A stretch of 64,000 nucleotides of DNA, from positions 4,712,001 to 4,776,000 of the forward strand of contig NC_007777.1 in NCBI RefSeq assembly GCF_000013345.1, given 5' to 3'. Each line of letters starts with the position of its first letter. Position 1 is the first letter of the stretch. This DNA comes from Frankia casuarinae (GTDB taxonomy: Bacteria > Actinomycetota > Actinomycetes > Frankiales > Frankiaceae). Shown here piece after piece: positions 42,237-51,627 of the stretch. Below the pieces are notes generated by a model. It did no database searches, was not told the DNA's origin, and worked only from the letters and a program-made list of their open reading frames with translations. The translations under genes were made by a program, and so were the position numbers.

Positions 42237-43577
42237 ATGGCGGGACTGGACCGTTTCCGGGTGGTCGTGGAATCCGGGCGCGGAGATCGGACGGGAGTGG
42301 TCGTCCGGCTGCCCGGCGCACTCATCGTCGCCTGTGCCGGCCGGGCGGAGACGGCCGAGACGACCACCAGGCTGCTGGCGCTGTGCGCCGAGGTCGCTGC
42401 CGAGGTGGGCGCCACCGCGTCGACCATGGGTCGCCGGCTGGTGCGTCGGGTCGCGGGGCTGCTGGCCGATGCCGATCCGGATCGGGTGCCCGACTTCAGC
42501 CTGCTGACCACGGTCAATGACCGGGTCGCCGCGCTGGTCCACGGGGCGATGGACGTCGTCGCGACGGGCAGCTGCGGAGTGACGCTCTCCGGCGTCGACT
42601 CGGCCACGTGGGTCGACCGGCTACTGCCCACCGAGATCAGCCGGATCGACGTCGGCCCCACCGGCCTGGTCGGGCCGACGGGTTTCCCCGGCGGGCTCGG
42701 CGATCTCGGTTTCCCGCTTGACCTGCGCATCGGGGCCGTGCCCGGGATCGGGGTGAGTCTGCTGCTCAGCGACACGCCGTCGCTGCCCGCGCCGAAGGCC
42801 TCCGCCGAGCAGCTGCTCGCCGGATTCGATCCGGTCCGGGAGCCGATGACCGGCGCCGCGCCCATCCCCACGCCGGGAACCCGCGCCCCCGATCCGATGC
42901 CGACCACCCCGCCGGCGCTCGCCCCCCTGCTCAGCAAGGAGGAGGAGGCCCATCGACGCCGCGCCGCCGCCGAACCGACGCAGGCGGCCGACCTCGACGA
43001 GCTCGACGAGCTCGACGCCCTGACCCAGCTCCCGGGCCAGAGCTTCACCGTCTCCGACCTCATCGAGGACGACGAGGCACCGACGATGCTGCCGAGCAGC
43101 GGCGAGCCTCAGGTCGAGGGTGTGCTGTGCGCCAACGGCCACTTCAACCACCCGCAGGCGCCGTACTGCTCCGAGTGCGGCCTGTCGCTCGCCCAGCAGA
43201 ACACCCGCACGGTCTGGGGTCCCCGGCCGCCCGTCGGCGTCCTCGTCTTCGACGACGGCCAGACCATGAACGTCGACATGGACCTGGTGATCGGCCGCCA
43301 GCCGGACCGCGACGATGCGGTCCGGGCCGGGAAGGCACGGGCGCTGCCGGTCGAGGACGGTGAGAGCGCCGTCTCCCGGGTGCATGCCGTCATCACCCTC
43401 AACGGTTGGGACGCGGTCATCACCGACCAGGGTTCGGCGAACGGCACCTACATCGCCCCGCCGGAGGCGACCGTGTGGACGCCGCTGAGCCCGCACCAGC
43501 CGGCTCCCCTGATCCCCGGCACCCGCGTGCAGGTGGGCAAGCGGACGTTCGTCTTCAACTCCCACCTGCACGTTTGA
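42237..43577 (+). CDS. FHA-domain protein with zinc ribbon
   Basis: The 446-residue protein has an N-terminal region (about 1-190) with no known family, a Pro/Glu-rich linker with DELDELDAL, a C4 zinc ribbon (CANGHFNHPQAPYCSECG), and a C-terminal FHA domain (VIGRQP, SAVSRVHAVI, DQGSANGTYI) that binds phosphothreonine. FHA proteins read Ser/Thr kinase signals. The ATG at 42237 has GAGGGGCGAGG just upstream and is preferred to one at 42171. A partner kinase is not adjacent; a pseudokinase lies at 51.9 kb but any link is speculation. Confidence 0.85.
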   Translation: MAGLDRFRVVVESGRGDRTGVVVRLPGALIVACAGRAETAETTTRLLALCAEVAAEVGATASTMGRRLVRRVAGLLADADPDRVPDFSLLTTVNDRVAALVHGAMDVVATGSCGVTLSGVDSATWVDRLLPTEISRIDVGPTGLVGPTGFPGGLGDLGFPLDLRIGAVPGIGVSLLLSDTPSLPAPKASAEQLLAGFDPVREPMTGAAPIPTPGTRAPDPMPTTPPALAPLLSKEEEAHRRRAAAEPTQAADLDELDELDALTQLPGQSFTVSDLIEDDEAPTMLPSSGEPQVEGVLCANGHFNHPQAPYCSECGLSLAQQNTRTVWGPRPPVGVLVFDDGQTMNVDMDLVIGRQPDRDDAVRAGKARALPVEDGESAVSRVHAVITLNGWDAVITDQGSANGTYIAPPEATVWTPLSPHQPAPLIPGTRVQVGKRTFVFNSHLHV

Positions 43578-43617
43578 CCACCTGCCCGGGCAACCCACCC
43601 GCCCAGCCGAGGGGATC

Positions 43618-44433
43618 ATGACGACGACGGACGACAACCGGCCAGCCGGCAACGACCCGCCGGCCAGCGATGGCGATGCGGCGCGCGGGAGTGACGCGCG
43701 GCCGCGGCGCCGCTGGGCCCGAAGCCGGCTGTGGTGGACGCCGATGGTGCTCGCCGTGCTGGCCGGCCTGCTGGCGGCCGGCGCGGCGCTGGGCAACCTC
43801 GCCAGCCGGTCACCGGACGAGGGGTCGGTCGATGTCGGCTTCGCCCGGGACATGTCCGAGCATCACGCCCAGGCCGTGCAGATGGCCATGATCGAGTTCA
43901 GTCACGGCGGTGACCAGGACACCCGCAGCGTGGCCCAGGACATCGCGCTGACCCAGCAACGCGAGATCGGCATCATGTCCTCATGGCTGTCCGGATGGGG
44001 GCGGCCCCAGTCCACCTCCGGGACACCGATGCGGTGGATGCGGGACTCCCGCACCGTCAACGGCGCCTCGGGCGGGCATGACGGTCATGCCGGGCCTGGC
44101 GCCGCCATGCCCGGCATGGACCTGCCGGGCCTGGCCGGGGGTGCGGCGCAGGACGCGTCCAGCGACCCGCGGGACACCGCGCGCATGCCGGGCATGGCGA
44201 CCCCCGCCGAACTGCAACGGCTGGCCTCGATCCGGGGCCATGACCTCGACGTCCTCTTCCTTACCCTGATGGTGCACCACCATCAGGGGGGGCTGGCCAT
44301 GGCCCAGTACGCGGCGATGCACGCCGGTGAGGACCGGGTACGGGCGATGGCCAGGGCGATGGTGCTCGCCCAGTCAATGGAGATCGACCAGATGCAGCGC
44401 GATCTGGTACGCCTCGGCGCGCCTCGGGCCTGA
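43618..44433 (+). CDS. DUF305 family ferritin-like, His/Met-rich exported protein
   Basis: The 271-residue protein has an N-terminal disordered stretch, a membrane helix (MVLAVLAGLLAAGAAL), and two DUF305 halves with VGFARDMSEHHAQAVQMA and LTLMVHHHQGGLAMAQY. DUF305 proteins are helical, often copper-related and exported. The Gly/His/Met-rich linker (HDGHAGPGAAMPGMD) may bind metal. GAGGGG lies shortly before the ATG. It follows the FHA gene by 40 bases and may share its transcript. Confidence 0.85.
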   Translation: MTTTDDNRPAGNDPPASDGDAARGSDARPRRRWARSRLWWTPMVLAVLAGLLAAGAALGNLASRSPDEGSVDVGFARDMSEHHAQAVQMAMIEFSHGGDQDTRSVAQDIALTQQREIGIMSSWLSGWGRPQSTSGTPMRWMRDSRTVNGASGGHDGHAGPGAAMPGMDLPGLAGGAAQDASSDPRDTARMPGMATPAELQRLASIRGHDLDVLFLTLMVHHHQGGLAMAQYAAMHAGEDRVRAMARAMVLAQSMEIDQMQRDLVRLGAPRA

Positions 44434-44543
44434 CCGGCGAACCCACCTACTGTCACGACGAAACCGGCTTTGTATAGTCGGGTGGGACTAACCGGACTCG
44501 GGGAAGGCAGCCCCCTCGTCGCAGGGCAGGGGAGGCCGCCGCC

Positions 44544-46124
44544 GTGCCTGATGTAACCGCCCGAGAGGCCGCCGACGCCGGGGGCTCCGTTCGCCGGACG
44601 GCCCCCAGCGGCCCCTGGTACTCCCGCCGCCGCACCGGCCGCTGGCCGGGAGTTCGTCACATCCGGGTGGAACTGCTCGCCGGCCTGGTGACCGCGCTCG
44701 CGCTGATCCCGGAGACGATCTCCTTCTCTGTGGTGGCGGGGGTCGATCCGAAGGTCGGTCTGTTCGCGTCGTTCACCATCTCGGTGGTCATCGCGTTCAC
44801 CGGCGGACGCCCGGCGATGATCTCGGCGGCGGCAGGCTCCATGGCCCTCGTCGCCGCCCCCCTGGTCCGCGATCACGGCCTGAACTACCTGCTGGCGACG
44901 ACCATCGGGGTGGGCCTGCTGATGTTTGTGCTCGGCCGGCTCGGGGTGGCACGGTTGATGCGGTTCGTCCCGCAGAGCGCGATGATCGGCTTCGTCAACG
45001 CGCTGGCCATCCTCATCTTCACCGCGCAGATGCCGCACGTGATCGGCAAGTCGTGGCAGGTCTACGCCCTCGTCGCCGCGGGCCTCGCCATCCTGCTGGC
45101 TCTCCCCCGCCTGACCAGAGCGGTCCCGCCGCCGCTCGTGGCGGTGGCGGTCCTCACCCTCGTCACCGCCGGTTTCGACATCTCCGTCCCTACCGTCGGC
45201 GACGAGGGCCGGCTGCCGAGCTCACTGCCCGTCCCCGGTGTGCCCGACGTGCCGCTGACCTGGGAGACACTGCGGATCATCGCCCCGTACGTGGTGGCGC
45301 TCACCGCCGTCGGCTTGGTGGAGACGCTGCTGACCGCGCAGATCGTGGACCGGTTGACCGACACCACGCATGACCCGAACCGCGAATCCTGGGGCCTGGG
45401 TGTCGCCAACATCGTCAACGGGTTCTTCGGCGGGATGGGCGGCTGCGCCATGATCGGCCAGACGATGGTGAACGTCAACTCGGGCGGGCGGGGCCGGCTG
45501 TCGACCTTCGCCGCCGGCGGTTTCCTGCTCATGCTGGTCGTCCCGCTGCGCGACCTCGTGCGGGTCATCCCGATGTCGGCGCTGGTCGCGGTGATGATCC
45601 TGGTGTCGGTCATGACCTTCGAGTGGCGCAGCATCCAGCCCTCGACGCTGCGCCGGATGCCCCGCGGCGAGACCGCGGTCATGGTGGCGACCGTCGCCGT
45701 CGTGGTGCCCACCCACAACCTCGCCTACGGCGTCGGGGTGGGCGTCATGCTGGCCGCGTTGCTGTTCACCCGCCGGGCCGCGAACCTGGCGCTGGTGACC
45801 AGCGTGCTCGACCCGGAGGGCCGGGAGAGGATCTACGTCGTCCAGGGCACGCTGTTCTTCGCATCGACCAGTGATCTGGTGAACGCCTTCGACTACGCGT
45901 GCGACCCCGAACGGGTGGTCATCGACCTCTCGGAGGCCCACCTTCTCGACTCGGCGGCGGTCACCGCCCTCGACGACGTGCGCGCGAAGTACCGCGAACG
46001 CGGCACGCAGGTGAACCTGGTCGGGGTGAACGCCCGCAGTGCCGCTCTGCTGCACAAGCTGTCCGCCGAGCCGGCGCAGGTGGAACCGGCACCGACCGAA
46101 CCGGCACCGACCCGCGTCCGGTGA
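44544..46124 (+). CDS. SulP-family anion transporter with STAS domain
   Basis: The 526-residue protein has about 11-12 membrane helices, the SulP pattern (ETISFSVVAGVDPKVGLFASF, FTGGRPAMISAAAGSMALV) and a C-terminal STAS domain (VDLSEAHLLDSAAVTALDDV). SulP proteins move sulfate, bicarbonate or other anions; the substrate is not evident. The GTG at 44544 has a purine-rich GGGGAGG about 13 bases upstream. It follows the DUF305 gene by 110 bases. The C-terminal tail has a tandem EPAPT repeat. Confidence 0.92.
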   Translation: MPDVTAREAADAGGSVRRTAPSGPWYSRRRTGRWPGVRHIRVELLAGLVTALALIPETISFSVVAGVDPKVGLFASFTISVVIAFTGGRPAMISAAAGSMALVAAPLVRDHGLNYLLATTIGVGLLMFVLGRLGVARLMRFVPQSAMIGFVNALAILIFTAQMPHVIGKSWQVYALVAAGLAILLALPRLTRAVPPPLVAVAVLTLVTAGFDISVPTVGDEGRLPSSLPVPGVPDVPLTWETLRIIAPYVVALTAVGLVETLLTAQIVDRLTDTTHDPNRESWGLGVANIVNGFFGGMGGCAMIGQTMVNVNSGGRGRLSTFAAGGFLLMLVVPLRDLVRVIPMSALVAVMILVSVMTFEWRSIQPSTLRRMPRGETAVMVATVAVVVPTHNLAYGVGVGVMLAALLFTRRAANLALVTSVLDPEGRERIYVVQGTLFFASTSDLVNAFDYACDPERVVIDLSEAHLLDSAAVTALDDVRAKYRERGTQVNLVGVNARSAALLHKLSAEPAQVEPAPTEPAPTRVR

Positions 46125-46196
46125 GGTCGAGCTGACCGCGAATACACTCTGCCATTAGATGCTTACTCAGATACTTGCCCTGAGGATGGTGGCGGG

Positions 46197-47327
46197 ATGG
46201 CCGGAGAGAAGGGCGCCGGGCTCGCTCAGGGTCTGATCGACTTCGTCCGGCGCCAGCCCGCCGTGGTCGTCATCATCATCGTCCTAGGCGGGTTGTACCT
46301 TGCCAGGTCCGGTCCGGGCCCGGGTTCCCGGGCCGTCCTCGTCCCCGGGATCGAGTTCTCAGCCCCGTCCCTGATCACCCGCAACCGGACAACCTATGCC
46401 TTCGGTGTGGACCCGGACTCCCCCGGCACCGTTGACGTGCTCTCCAGCCGGGACCGCCGGAGCTGGACGATCGAGCCGGCCGCGCTGCGCGCCCTGCCGC
46501 CCTGGGCCGACCCCGCGGGCGGCCTCGGCCCGGCTGCCGTCGGCGCCTTCGGCCACGGGTTCGTCATGTACTACGCGACGGCCGTGCGTGGCCTCGGCGT
46601 CCGCTGTATCTCCGCGGCGACCGCCGACTCCGCCGACGGTCCGTTCGTCGACACCTCCCTCGCGCCCTTCATCTGCCAGACCGCGGACGGCGGCAGCTCG
46701 GATCCGAGTCCCTTCGTTGACGAAGCCGGACGCGCCTACCTGGCCTGGGCAAGCCCCGGTGCGGGCGGCGGCTCGGACCGGAACCACGGCGCGCCGCCCA
46801 CCCTGTGGGCGGCGCGGCTGCGGTCCGACGGACTCGTGCTCACCGGCGAACCCGCCGTCATGCTCCGCCCGAGCCTGTCCTGGCAGCAGGGGCGGATCTC
46901 GGCACCATCGATGATCTCAGCCCGCGGGCGTCACCATCTGCTCTATTCGGCCGCGTCGTCGCTCGGTGGACGGCAGGTGGTGGCGACCGCGTCGTGCAAA
47001 GGGCCGCTCGGGCCCTGCCTGCCGGCGGGCGAACCGATGCTGACCGGGGGAAAGGTCGGCTTCGGACCGAGCGGGGCCCATGCCTTCACCGACGCGCGGG
47101 ACCGCTGGTGGGTGGGGCTGCACAGCTGGGACTCCCGACCCGACGGCGTCTACCTGCCGATCGGTCGGTTCGTCGTCGCTCCGCTCGACGTCACCCGGGA
47201 CGCGGTGACGCTGCACGTCGATTCCCTCGTCCGGGGACGGGTGCTTGATCCGGATGAGCGTGACCCGCCCCACGAGCGCCGCCGGCAGCACGAGGATCGG
47301 GTAGACGGCGAGGACCGGATGGGATAA
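46197..47327 (+). CDS. Membrane-anchored GH43-like five-bladed beta-propeller protein
   Basis: The 376-residue protein has an N-terminal signal/anchor (PAVVVIIIVLGGLYLARS) and an external domain with GH43-like strands: FSAPSLITRNRTTYAFGVD, GSSDPSPFVDEAGRAYLAW (Asp and Pro of the GH43 core) and ISAPSMISARGRHHLLYSA. It is probably an extracytoplasmic glycosidase or sugar-binding protein. Some GH43-type proteins are inactive; the catalytic Asp/Glu set cannot be confirmed by eye. The basic C-terminal 25 residues are not conserved-looking. Confidence 0.75.
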   Translation: MAGEKGAGLAQGLIDFVRRQPAVVVIIIVLGGLYLARSGPGPGSRAVLVPGIEFSAPSLITRNRTTYAFGVDPDSPGTVDVLSSRDRRSWTIEPAALRALPPWADPAGGLGPAAVGAFGHGFVMYYATAVRGLGVRCISAATADSADGPFVDTSLAPFICQTADGGSSDPSPFVDEAGRAYLAWASPGAGGGSDRNHGAPPTLWAARLRSDGLVLTGEPAVMLRPSLSWQQGRISAPSMISARGRHHLLYSAASSLGGRQVVATASCKGPLGPCLPAGEPMLTGGKVGFGPSGAHAFTDARDRWWVGLHSWDSRPDGVYLPIGRFVVAPLDVTRDAVTLHVDSLVRGRVLDPDERDPPHERRRQHEDRVDGEDRMG

Positions 47328-47505
47328 CCAGGTGGTGGGCCGGCTCCCCGTCGTCTTCGCGGACTACGACATTCCGAATCCGGGCATTCCCGGCATCTCC
47401 ACCGAGGACCACGAGGCCATGGAGATGCCGACAGAGCGACTCGCGAACAAAGCGCCTTACAGACCAAGCGACTTACGGAGAAGTTCCATATGCCAGTCGA
47501 ACTGA
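47305..47505 (+). pseudogene. Possible truncated YceI-family C-terminal fragment
   Basis: Translation after a TAG at 47302 gives GRLPVVFADYDIPNPGIPGIST, which resembles the C-terminal end of YceI-type exported proteins (a domain ending in LxVVFADYxIxxPS...). Nothing of the rest of the family is seen upstream in frame, and the GH43-like gene covers the area before it in another frame. The reading frame closes at 47503-47505, overlapping the VOC gene start by 16 bases. This looks like a remnant; it may also be chance. Confidence 0.3.
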
Positions 47506-47894
47506 ATCATACTATTGTGCATGCCCGGAATAACCGGGAATCGGCCGAGTTTCTGGCGGATATCCTGGATCTCGAGGTCGGCGCCGCGTGGGGGCCGTTC
47601 ATCCCAGTCGTCACCGCAAACGGTGTCACCTTGGACTTCGCCACCGCCCCGGTTGGGTCGATCACTGCGCAGCACTACGCGTTCCTGATCTCCGAGGAGG
47701 AGTTCGACGCGGCGTTCGAGCGGATCCAACGGGCCGGGATCACCTACTATGCGGATCCGCAGCGCAAGCACCCGGGCGAGATCAATCATAATGACGGCGG
47801 ACGCGGGTTGTACTTCCTGGACCCGGCCGGTCACGGCATGGAGATCATCACCCGTCCCTACGGGGGATTCGAAGCAGATTCCAGAGCAGTCTGA
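47490..47894 (+). CDS. VOC-family (glyoxalase-like) metalloprotein
   Basis: The 134-residue protein has two beta-alpha-beta-beta-beta modules: MPVELNHTIVHARNNRESAEF and AQHYAFLISEEEFDAAFERI, with DPAGHGMEIITRPYG at the C-terminus as the usual signature. Metal ligands would be His7, His of QHYAF and Glu of GMEII. Members act as glyoxalases, dioxygenases or antibiotic-binding proteins; substrate unknown. GGAG lies nine bases upstream of the ATG. Confidence 0.9.
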   Translation: MPVELNHTIVHARNNRESAEFLADILDLEVGAAWGPFIPVVTANGVTLDFATAPVGSITAQHYAFLISEEEFDAAFERIQRAGITYYADPQRKHPGEINHNDGGRGLYFLDPAGHGMEIITRPYGGFEADSRAV

Positions 47895-47925
47895 GATCGG
47901 GAACAGTCCGAAATCGGCGAGCAGA

Positions 47926-47949
47926 CCGATAAGGAGCACCTTTTATCGG
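47926..47949 (+). terminator. Hairpin downstream of the VOC gene
   Basis: CCGATAAGG pairs with CCTTTTATCGG, about nine base pairs with a two-base bulge and a short loop, 31 bases after the VOC stop. It is not followed by a T-run, so termination is plausible, not certain. Confidence 0.4.
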
Positions 47950-48182
47950 TCATATGGGCTCGATGGAACGTGGCGTGCGCCACTGCGGCCAGCGGTCAGC
48001 GGCGAACAGGTCGATATTTGCCGCGAGGCTCCGCGCCGGGCGGAGTCATGATCCACGTGTGGCGGTTCGCCAGAGAGTGCAGCGACCGGTCGCGGTCCCC
48101 CGACCTGGACGTCCAGCGCGGGCGTCCAGCGCGGGCGTCCGCGGCATCCGCACCTGGCGAGCGTCCACGGGAAGGGTGCGCT

Positions 48183-49061
48183 GTGGGTACACAATCCGCG
48201 GAGACAACGGACGCACGAGCCGGCGAGGCCCCCAAGCAACGGGCAAGCACGCAGGATCAGGTCGATGCGGTGCCGGCGCCCGGCCAGTGCACTCTGAGTG
48301 AACTACTGGCAGTTCTCGACCTCGGCGGGGATGTTCCGCCGGTGCCGGCCCGATGCCTGCCCAGCACACACGGCGGCGTCCTCGGGGCGCAGCTGCTCGG
48401 CCAGCAGATCGTTCTCGCCGAGCGCATGACCCCCAACAAGATCACGCACAGCCTGCAAACGGTGTTCATGCGCCCCGGCGACTGCCGCCAACCGGTCTGG
48501 ATCGACGTCGAGCGGCTGGCCCACGGGCGGTCGATCGACTCCCTGGCCCTGACCTTCCGGCAGGACTCGTTGCAGATCTGCCGGGCGGACGTGATGCTCC
48601 GTTCCCCGGAGCCGGACTTCCTGCGCCTGCGCTCCACCGAGTCCGACTTCCTCGGCCCGCAGCACGCCAGCCCCCTTGACCGTCCGATGATGCCCTGGGA
48701 AGTTCGGGTGCTTCCCCGAGCGGACACCCATCAGCTGGACCAATGGCAGCGCATCCCCGAGGCGCCGGAGGACCGGTCCCTGTGGAGGGCGTTCATCGCG
48801 CACAGCTGCGAGTTGCTGCCGCTGTCCGACCTGCTGGCCGTCACCGGCCTGACCCCCACCAAGCGCCTGGCAGTCGCTGTCCTATCGCAGAATGTGACCT
48901 TCTACGACGACCTGGACGTCCGGGACTGGCATCTGTTCCGGGTGCGTACCCTGCACGCGGGCCACGGCCGGGCGATCGGTCGCGTCGAGGTCTTCGGCCC
49001 GGACGGGGAGCTACGCGCGGGCAGTGAGCTCGTCGGGCTGCTGCGCGGATCCGCGATCTGA
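48183..49061 (+). CDS. Acyl-CoA thioesterase II (TesB-like)
   Basis: The 292-residue protein is a double hotdog. The N-terminal half has RCLPSTHGGVLGAQLLGQQIVLAE, SLQTVFMRPGDC and the active-site strand RSIDSLALTFRQDSL; the C-terminal half has RAFIAHSCELLPLSDLL and VTFYDDLDVRDWHLFRV, in the form usual for TesB. It hydrolyses acyl-CoAs. The GTG at 48183 has GGAAGG seven bases upstream; the earlier frame at 47970 gives disordered sequence with a tandem GCGTCCAGCGCGG repeat. Confidence 0.9.
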   Translation: MGTQSAETTDARAGEAPKQRASTQDQVDAVPAPGQCTLSELLAVLDLGGDVPPVPARCLPSTHGGVLGAQLLGQQIVLAERMTPNKITHSLQTVFMRPGDCRQPVWIDVERLAHGRSIDSLALTFRQDSLQICRADVMLRSPEPDFLRLRSTESDFLGPQHASPLDRPMMPWEVRVLPRADTHQLDQWQRIPEAPEDRSLWRAFIAHSCELLPLSDLLAVTGLTPTKRLAVAVLSQNVTFYDDLDVRDWHLFRVRTLHAGHGRAIGRVEVFGPDGELRAGSELVGLLRGSAI

Positions 49062-49086
49062 TGTCCGCACGGCTGATAGAAATGGA

Positions 49087-50670
49087 TCAGATCTCCGCGA
49101 GTGCCTGGTCCTCGTCATCCGAGGCCCCGGACGCGGTCTTCTCCGTCGCGCCGAGGGGCGGCTCCGGCTCGGGCCGCCGGACACGGGGCAGCAGCAGCGC
49201 GGCCAGGATCCCGACCGCGAGGACGCAGCCGCCGATGAACAGCCCGAGGGAGTAGCCGGAGGCCAGCGCGTCAAGCCGCGCGGCCCCGTGCCTGAGGCGG
49301 CCGTCGGTATGCCTGGTCGCGATCGTCGACACCGCGGCGAGGCCGATCGCCGCGCCGATCTGGCGGCTGGTGTTGATCAGACCCGACGCGAGGCCCGCCA
49401 GGCGCATCGGCACGCCCGCCGTGGCCGCAGCGACCATCGCGACCATGATAGACCCCACCCCCAGCCCGACGATCAGGACCGGGCCGAACACGTGCACCCA
49501 GTACGAGCCGTCCCGGGTGATCGTCGACATCCAGAGCAGACCCGCCGTTCCGCTCACGAGACCGAACACGATGATCGGCCGCGGACCGAGCCGCCCGATC
49601 ATCCGGGTGACAATCCGCGAGGCAACGATGATCATGAGCGGCATCGGGAGCATGGCCACCCCGGCGCGCAGCGGGCTGTAACCCTGAACCTGCTGGAGGA
49701 AGAGGGTAAGGAAAAAGAAGATCGTGAACATAGCGGCGCCGAGGAAGGCTGCGACCGAGTTCGCCGCGGCGAGCCCGGGGTAGCGGAAGACGCTCAGCGG
49801 CACCAGCGGGGCGGGGGTCGTGACCTCGACGGCCACGAACGCGGCAAGAAGCACTACCGCCCCGGCCAGCATCCCGAGTGTGACCGGGGACGTCCAGGAG
49901 GAACTCTCGGTGCGGACGATGACGTAGACCGACAGCACCAGACCCCCGGTAACGGTCACCGTGCCGGGAATGTCGAGATCACGCAGCCGGCTCAGTTGGC
50001 CCCGCGACTCGACGAGCACGAGCCGGGCGGCCACGAGGAGCGCCACGCCGATCGGCACGTTGACGAACAGCACCCACCGCCAGTTCGCGACCTCGGTCAG
50101 CGCACCGCCGACGATCGCGCCAAGCGCCCCGCCGCTGGCCGCGGTGGCGCCCCACGCGCCCAACGCCCGGGTCCGCTCCCGCCCCTCGGCGAAGGAGGTC
50201 ATCAACAGGGTCAGCGTCGCCGGGGCGAGCACGGCCCCGCCCAGCCCCTGCACGGCCCGGGCGACGATGAGCTGCGCCTCGGTCCGCGCAAAACCACCGC
50301 CGAGGCTCGCCAGGGTGAACAGCGCCAGCCCGGCCACGAACACCCGGCGGCGACCGAACAGATCCGCCGCCCGGCCGCCGAAGAGCAGCAGACCCGCGAA
50401 CGCGATCGTATAGGCGTTGACCACCCACTGCAGGCCGCTCGCCGTCATCCCGAGATCGGTCTGCATCGACGGCAGCGCGACGTTCACGATCGAAATGTCC
50501 AGAACGACCATGAACTGGGCCAGGCAGCAGACGGCCAGCACGGCCCAGCCCGGAATCCGCCGGCCCGGCGGTGCGCCACCTTCCGGCGAGGCGCCCGCCC
50601 CGGTACCGGCGGTCCTGCCGACCACGGCACCACCCTCACCCGAACCACCCTCGTCCGAATCTGCCCTCAC
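49087..50670 (-). CDS. MFS drug exporter, DHA2 family (14 helices)
   Basis: The 527-residue protein has about 14 membrane helices, motif A-like LLLFGGRAADLFGRRRVF, and the antiporter motif GALGAIVGGALTEVANWRWVLF, as in EmrB/QacA exporters. It should expel hydrophobic compounds in exchange for protons. The GTG at 50670 has GGAGG seven bases upstream. It is divergent from a TetR regulator with a palindromic site between them, a typical inducible pump arrangement. Confidence 0.93.
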   Translation of the reverse strand: MRADSDEGGSGEGGAVVGRTAGTGAGASPEGGAPPGRRIPGWAVLAVCCLAQFMVVLDISIVNVALPSMQTDLGMTASGLQWVVNAYTIAFAGLLLFGGRAADLFGRRRVFVAGLALFTLASLGGGFARTEAQLIVARAVQGLGGAVLAPATLTLLMTSFAEGRERTRALGAWGATAASGGALGAIVGGALTEVANWRWVLFVNVPIGVALLVAARLVLVESRGQLSRLRDLDIPGTVTVTGGLVLSVYVIVRTESSSWTSPVTLGMLAGAVVLLAAFVAVEVTTPAPLVPLSVFRYPGLAAANSVAAFLGAAMFTIFFFLTLFLQQVQGYSPLRAGVAMLPMPLMIIVASRIVTRMIGRLGPRPIIVFGLVSGTAGLLWMSTITRDGSYWVHVFGPVLIVGLGVGSIMVAMVAAATAGVPMRLAGLASGLINTSRQIGAAIGLAAVSTIATRHTDGRLRHGAARLDALASGYSLGLFIGGCVLAVGILAALLLPRVRRPEPEPPLGATEKTASGASDDEDQALAEI

Positions 50671-50710
50671 CCGAATACCTCCAAGCTCCAGCCTTCGTAC
50701 AGCTCCAGCC

Positions 50711-50727
50711 TTCGTACACCGTACGAA
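50711..50727. promoter_or_regulatory. Candidate TetR operator
   Basis: TTCGTAC-ACC-GTACGAA is a perfect 7-bp inverted repeat in the middle of the divergent promoter of the MFS pump and tetR. The preceding GCTCCAGCCTTCGTAC is directly duplicated, giving a second TTCGTAC half-site, and a related GTACGATGTAC lies at about 50748. This is the obvious site for the adjacent regulator. Confidence 0.65.
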
Positions 50728-50820
50728 CGCTGGGCCAACCCTACGCCGTACGATGTACCAACGCCAAAATGGCAGCCCGTGCCTCCTGCCAGGAGGCGTC
50801 CTGCCAGGAGGTGAGTGGCG

Positions 50821-51627
50821 ATGGCGGCGCCGCCGAGTGCGGCCCCGGGGCGGCCCCCGGGGAAGCCGATGGCACGGGTGTCCACCCCACCGGGATGCCG
50901 GACGCCCCTGAGCGGTGAACGGCTGGCCCTGGCCGCGATGGAGATCGCCGACGCGGAGGGGCTCGCGGCGGTGTCGATGCGGCGGATCGCCGCACATCTG
51001 GGCGTCGGGACGATGACGCTTTACCACCACGTCCGGGACAAGGACGAACTGACCGGCCTGATGTGGGACGCGTTCCTGGCCGGGCATCTGCTGGACGAGA
51101 TTCCCGAGGACTGGCGGGACGGCCTCACCCAGATCGCCCGGCGCGCGAGGCGGTCCTTCCAGGAACATCCCTGGGCCCTTCGGATCGGCATCCGCCGGGG
51201 TTTCGGTCCCAACAAGCTGCGGCACATCGAGCAGTGCCTGACCGTCGCCTCGAAGATCACCGATGATCCGCAGGACCAGCTGCGCATCATCCACTCGCTT
51301 AATGATCTGGTGGTCGGCTGCACGCTGCGCGAACTCGGCGACCGAGAGGATTTCGACCGCCGACGGCCTCCGGCGGCCGACGCCCAGAATCGCCCCGGTG
51401 TCCCGACGGCGCAACCGGTTTTCTCCGTCCAGGTCCTTGACGCCCAGGTCCTCAACCGCGCGCAGAGCGCCGAGGACGCACAGACCGCCGAGAAGGAGTA
51501 CCCACGGCTGCGCGCCATCGCCGCCCTCGGCTGCGGATACACGGCGCCGCGCTTCGAGCAGGCGCTGAAATGGCTTCTCGACGGGATCGCCGTCGCGTAC
51601 GCGCCGGAGCCGCCAACCGACCAATGA
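50821..51627 (+). CDS. TetR-family regulator (TetR_C_1-type)
   Basis: The 268-residue protein has a disordered N-terminal 30 residues, a TetR helix-turn-helix (LAAVSMRRIAAHLGVGTMTLYHHVRDKDELTGLM), and a ligand-binding domain of TetR_C_1 type (AFLAGHLLDEIPEDWRDGLTQIARRARRSFQEHPWA). It likely represses the divergent MFS gene through the palindrome at 50711. GGAGG is nine bases before the ATG at 50821; a GTG at 50815 is also possible. A linker of about 55 residues near residue 180 is low complexity. Confidence 0.9.
   Translation: MAAPPSAAPGRPPGKPMARVSTPPGCRTPLSGERLALAAMEIADAEGLAAVSMRRIAAHLGVGTMTLYHHVRDKDELTGLMWDAFLAGHLLDEIPEDWRDGLTQIARRARRSFQEHPWALRIGIRRGFGPNKLRHIEQCLTVASKITDDPQDQLRIIHSLNDLVVGCTLRELGDREDFDRRRPPAADAQNRPGVPTAQPVFSVQVLDAQVLNRAQSAEDAQTAEKEYPRLRAIAALGCGYTAPRFEQALKWLLDGIAVAYAPEPPTDQ

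Noticed and set aside
49024-50814. Plus-strand open frame of 596 codons opposite the MFS gene
   Set aside because: Charged, non-protein-like; MFS motifs and helices are on the minus strand.
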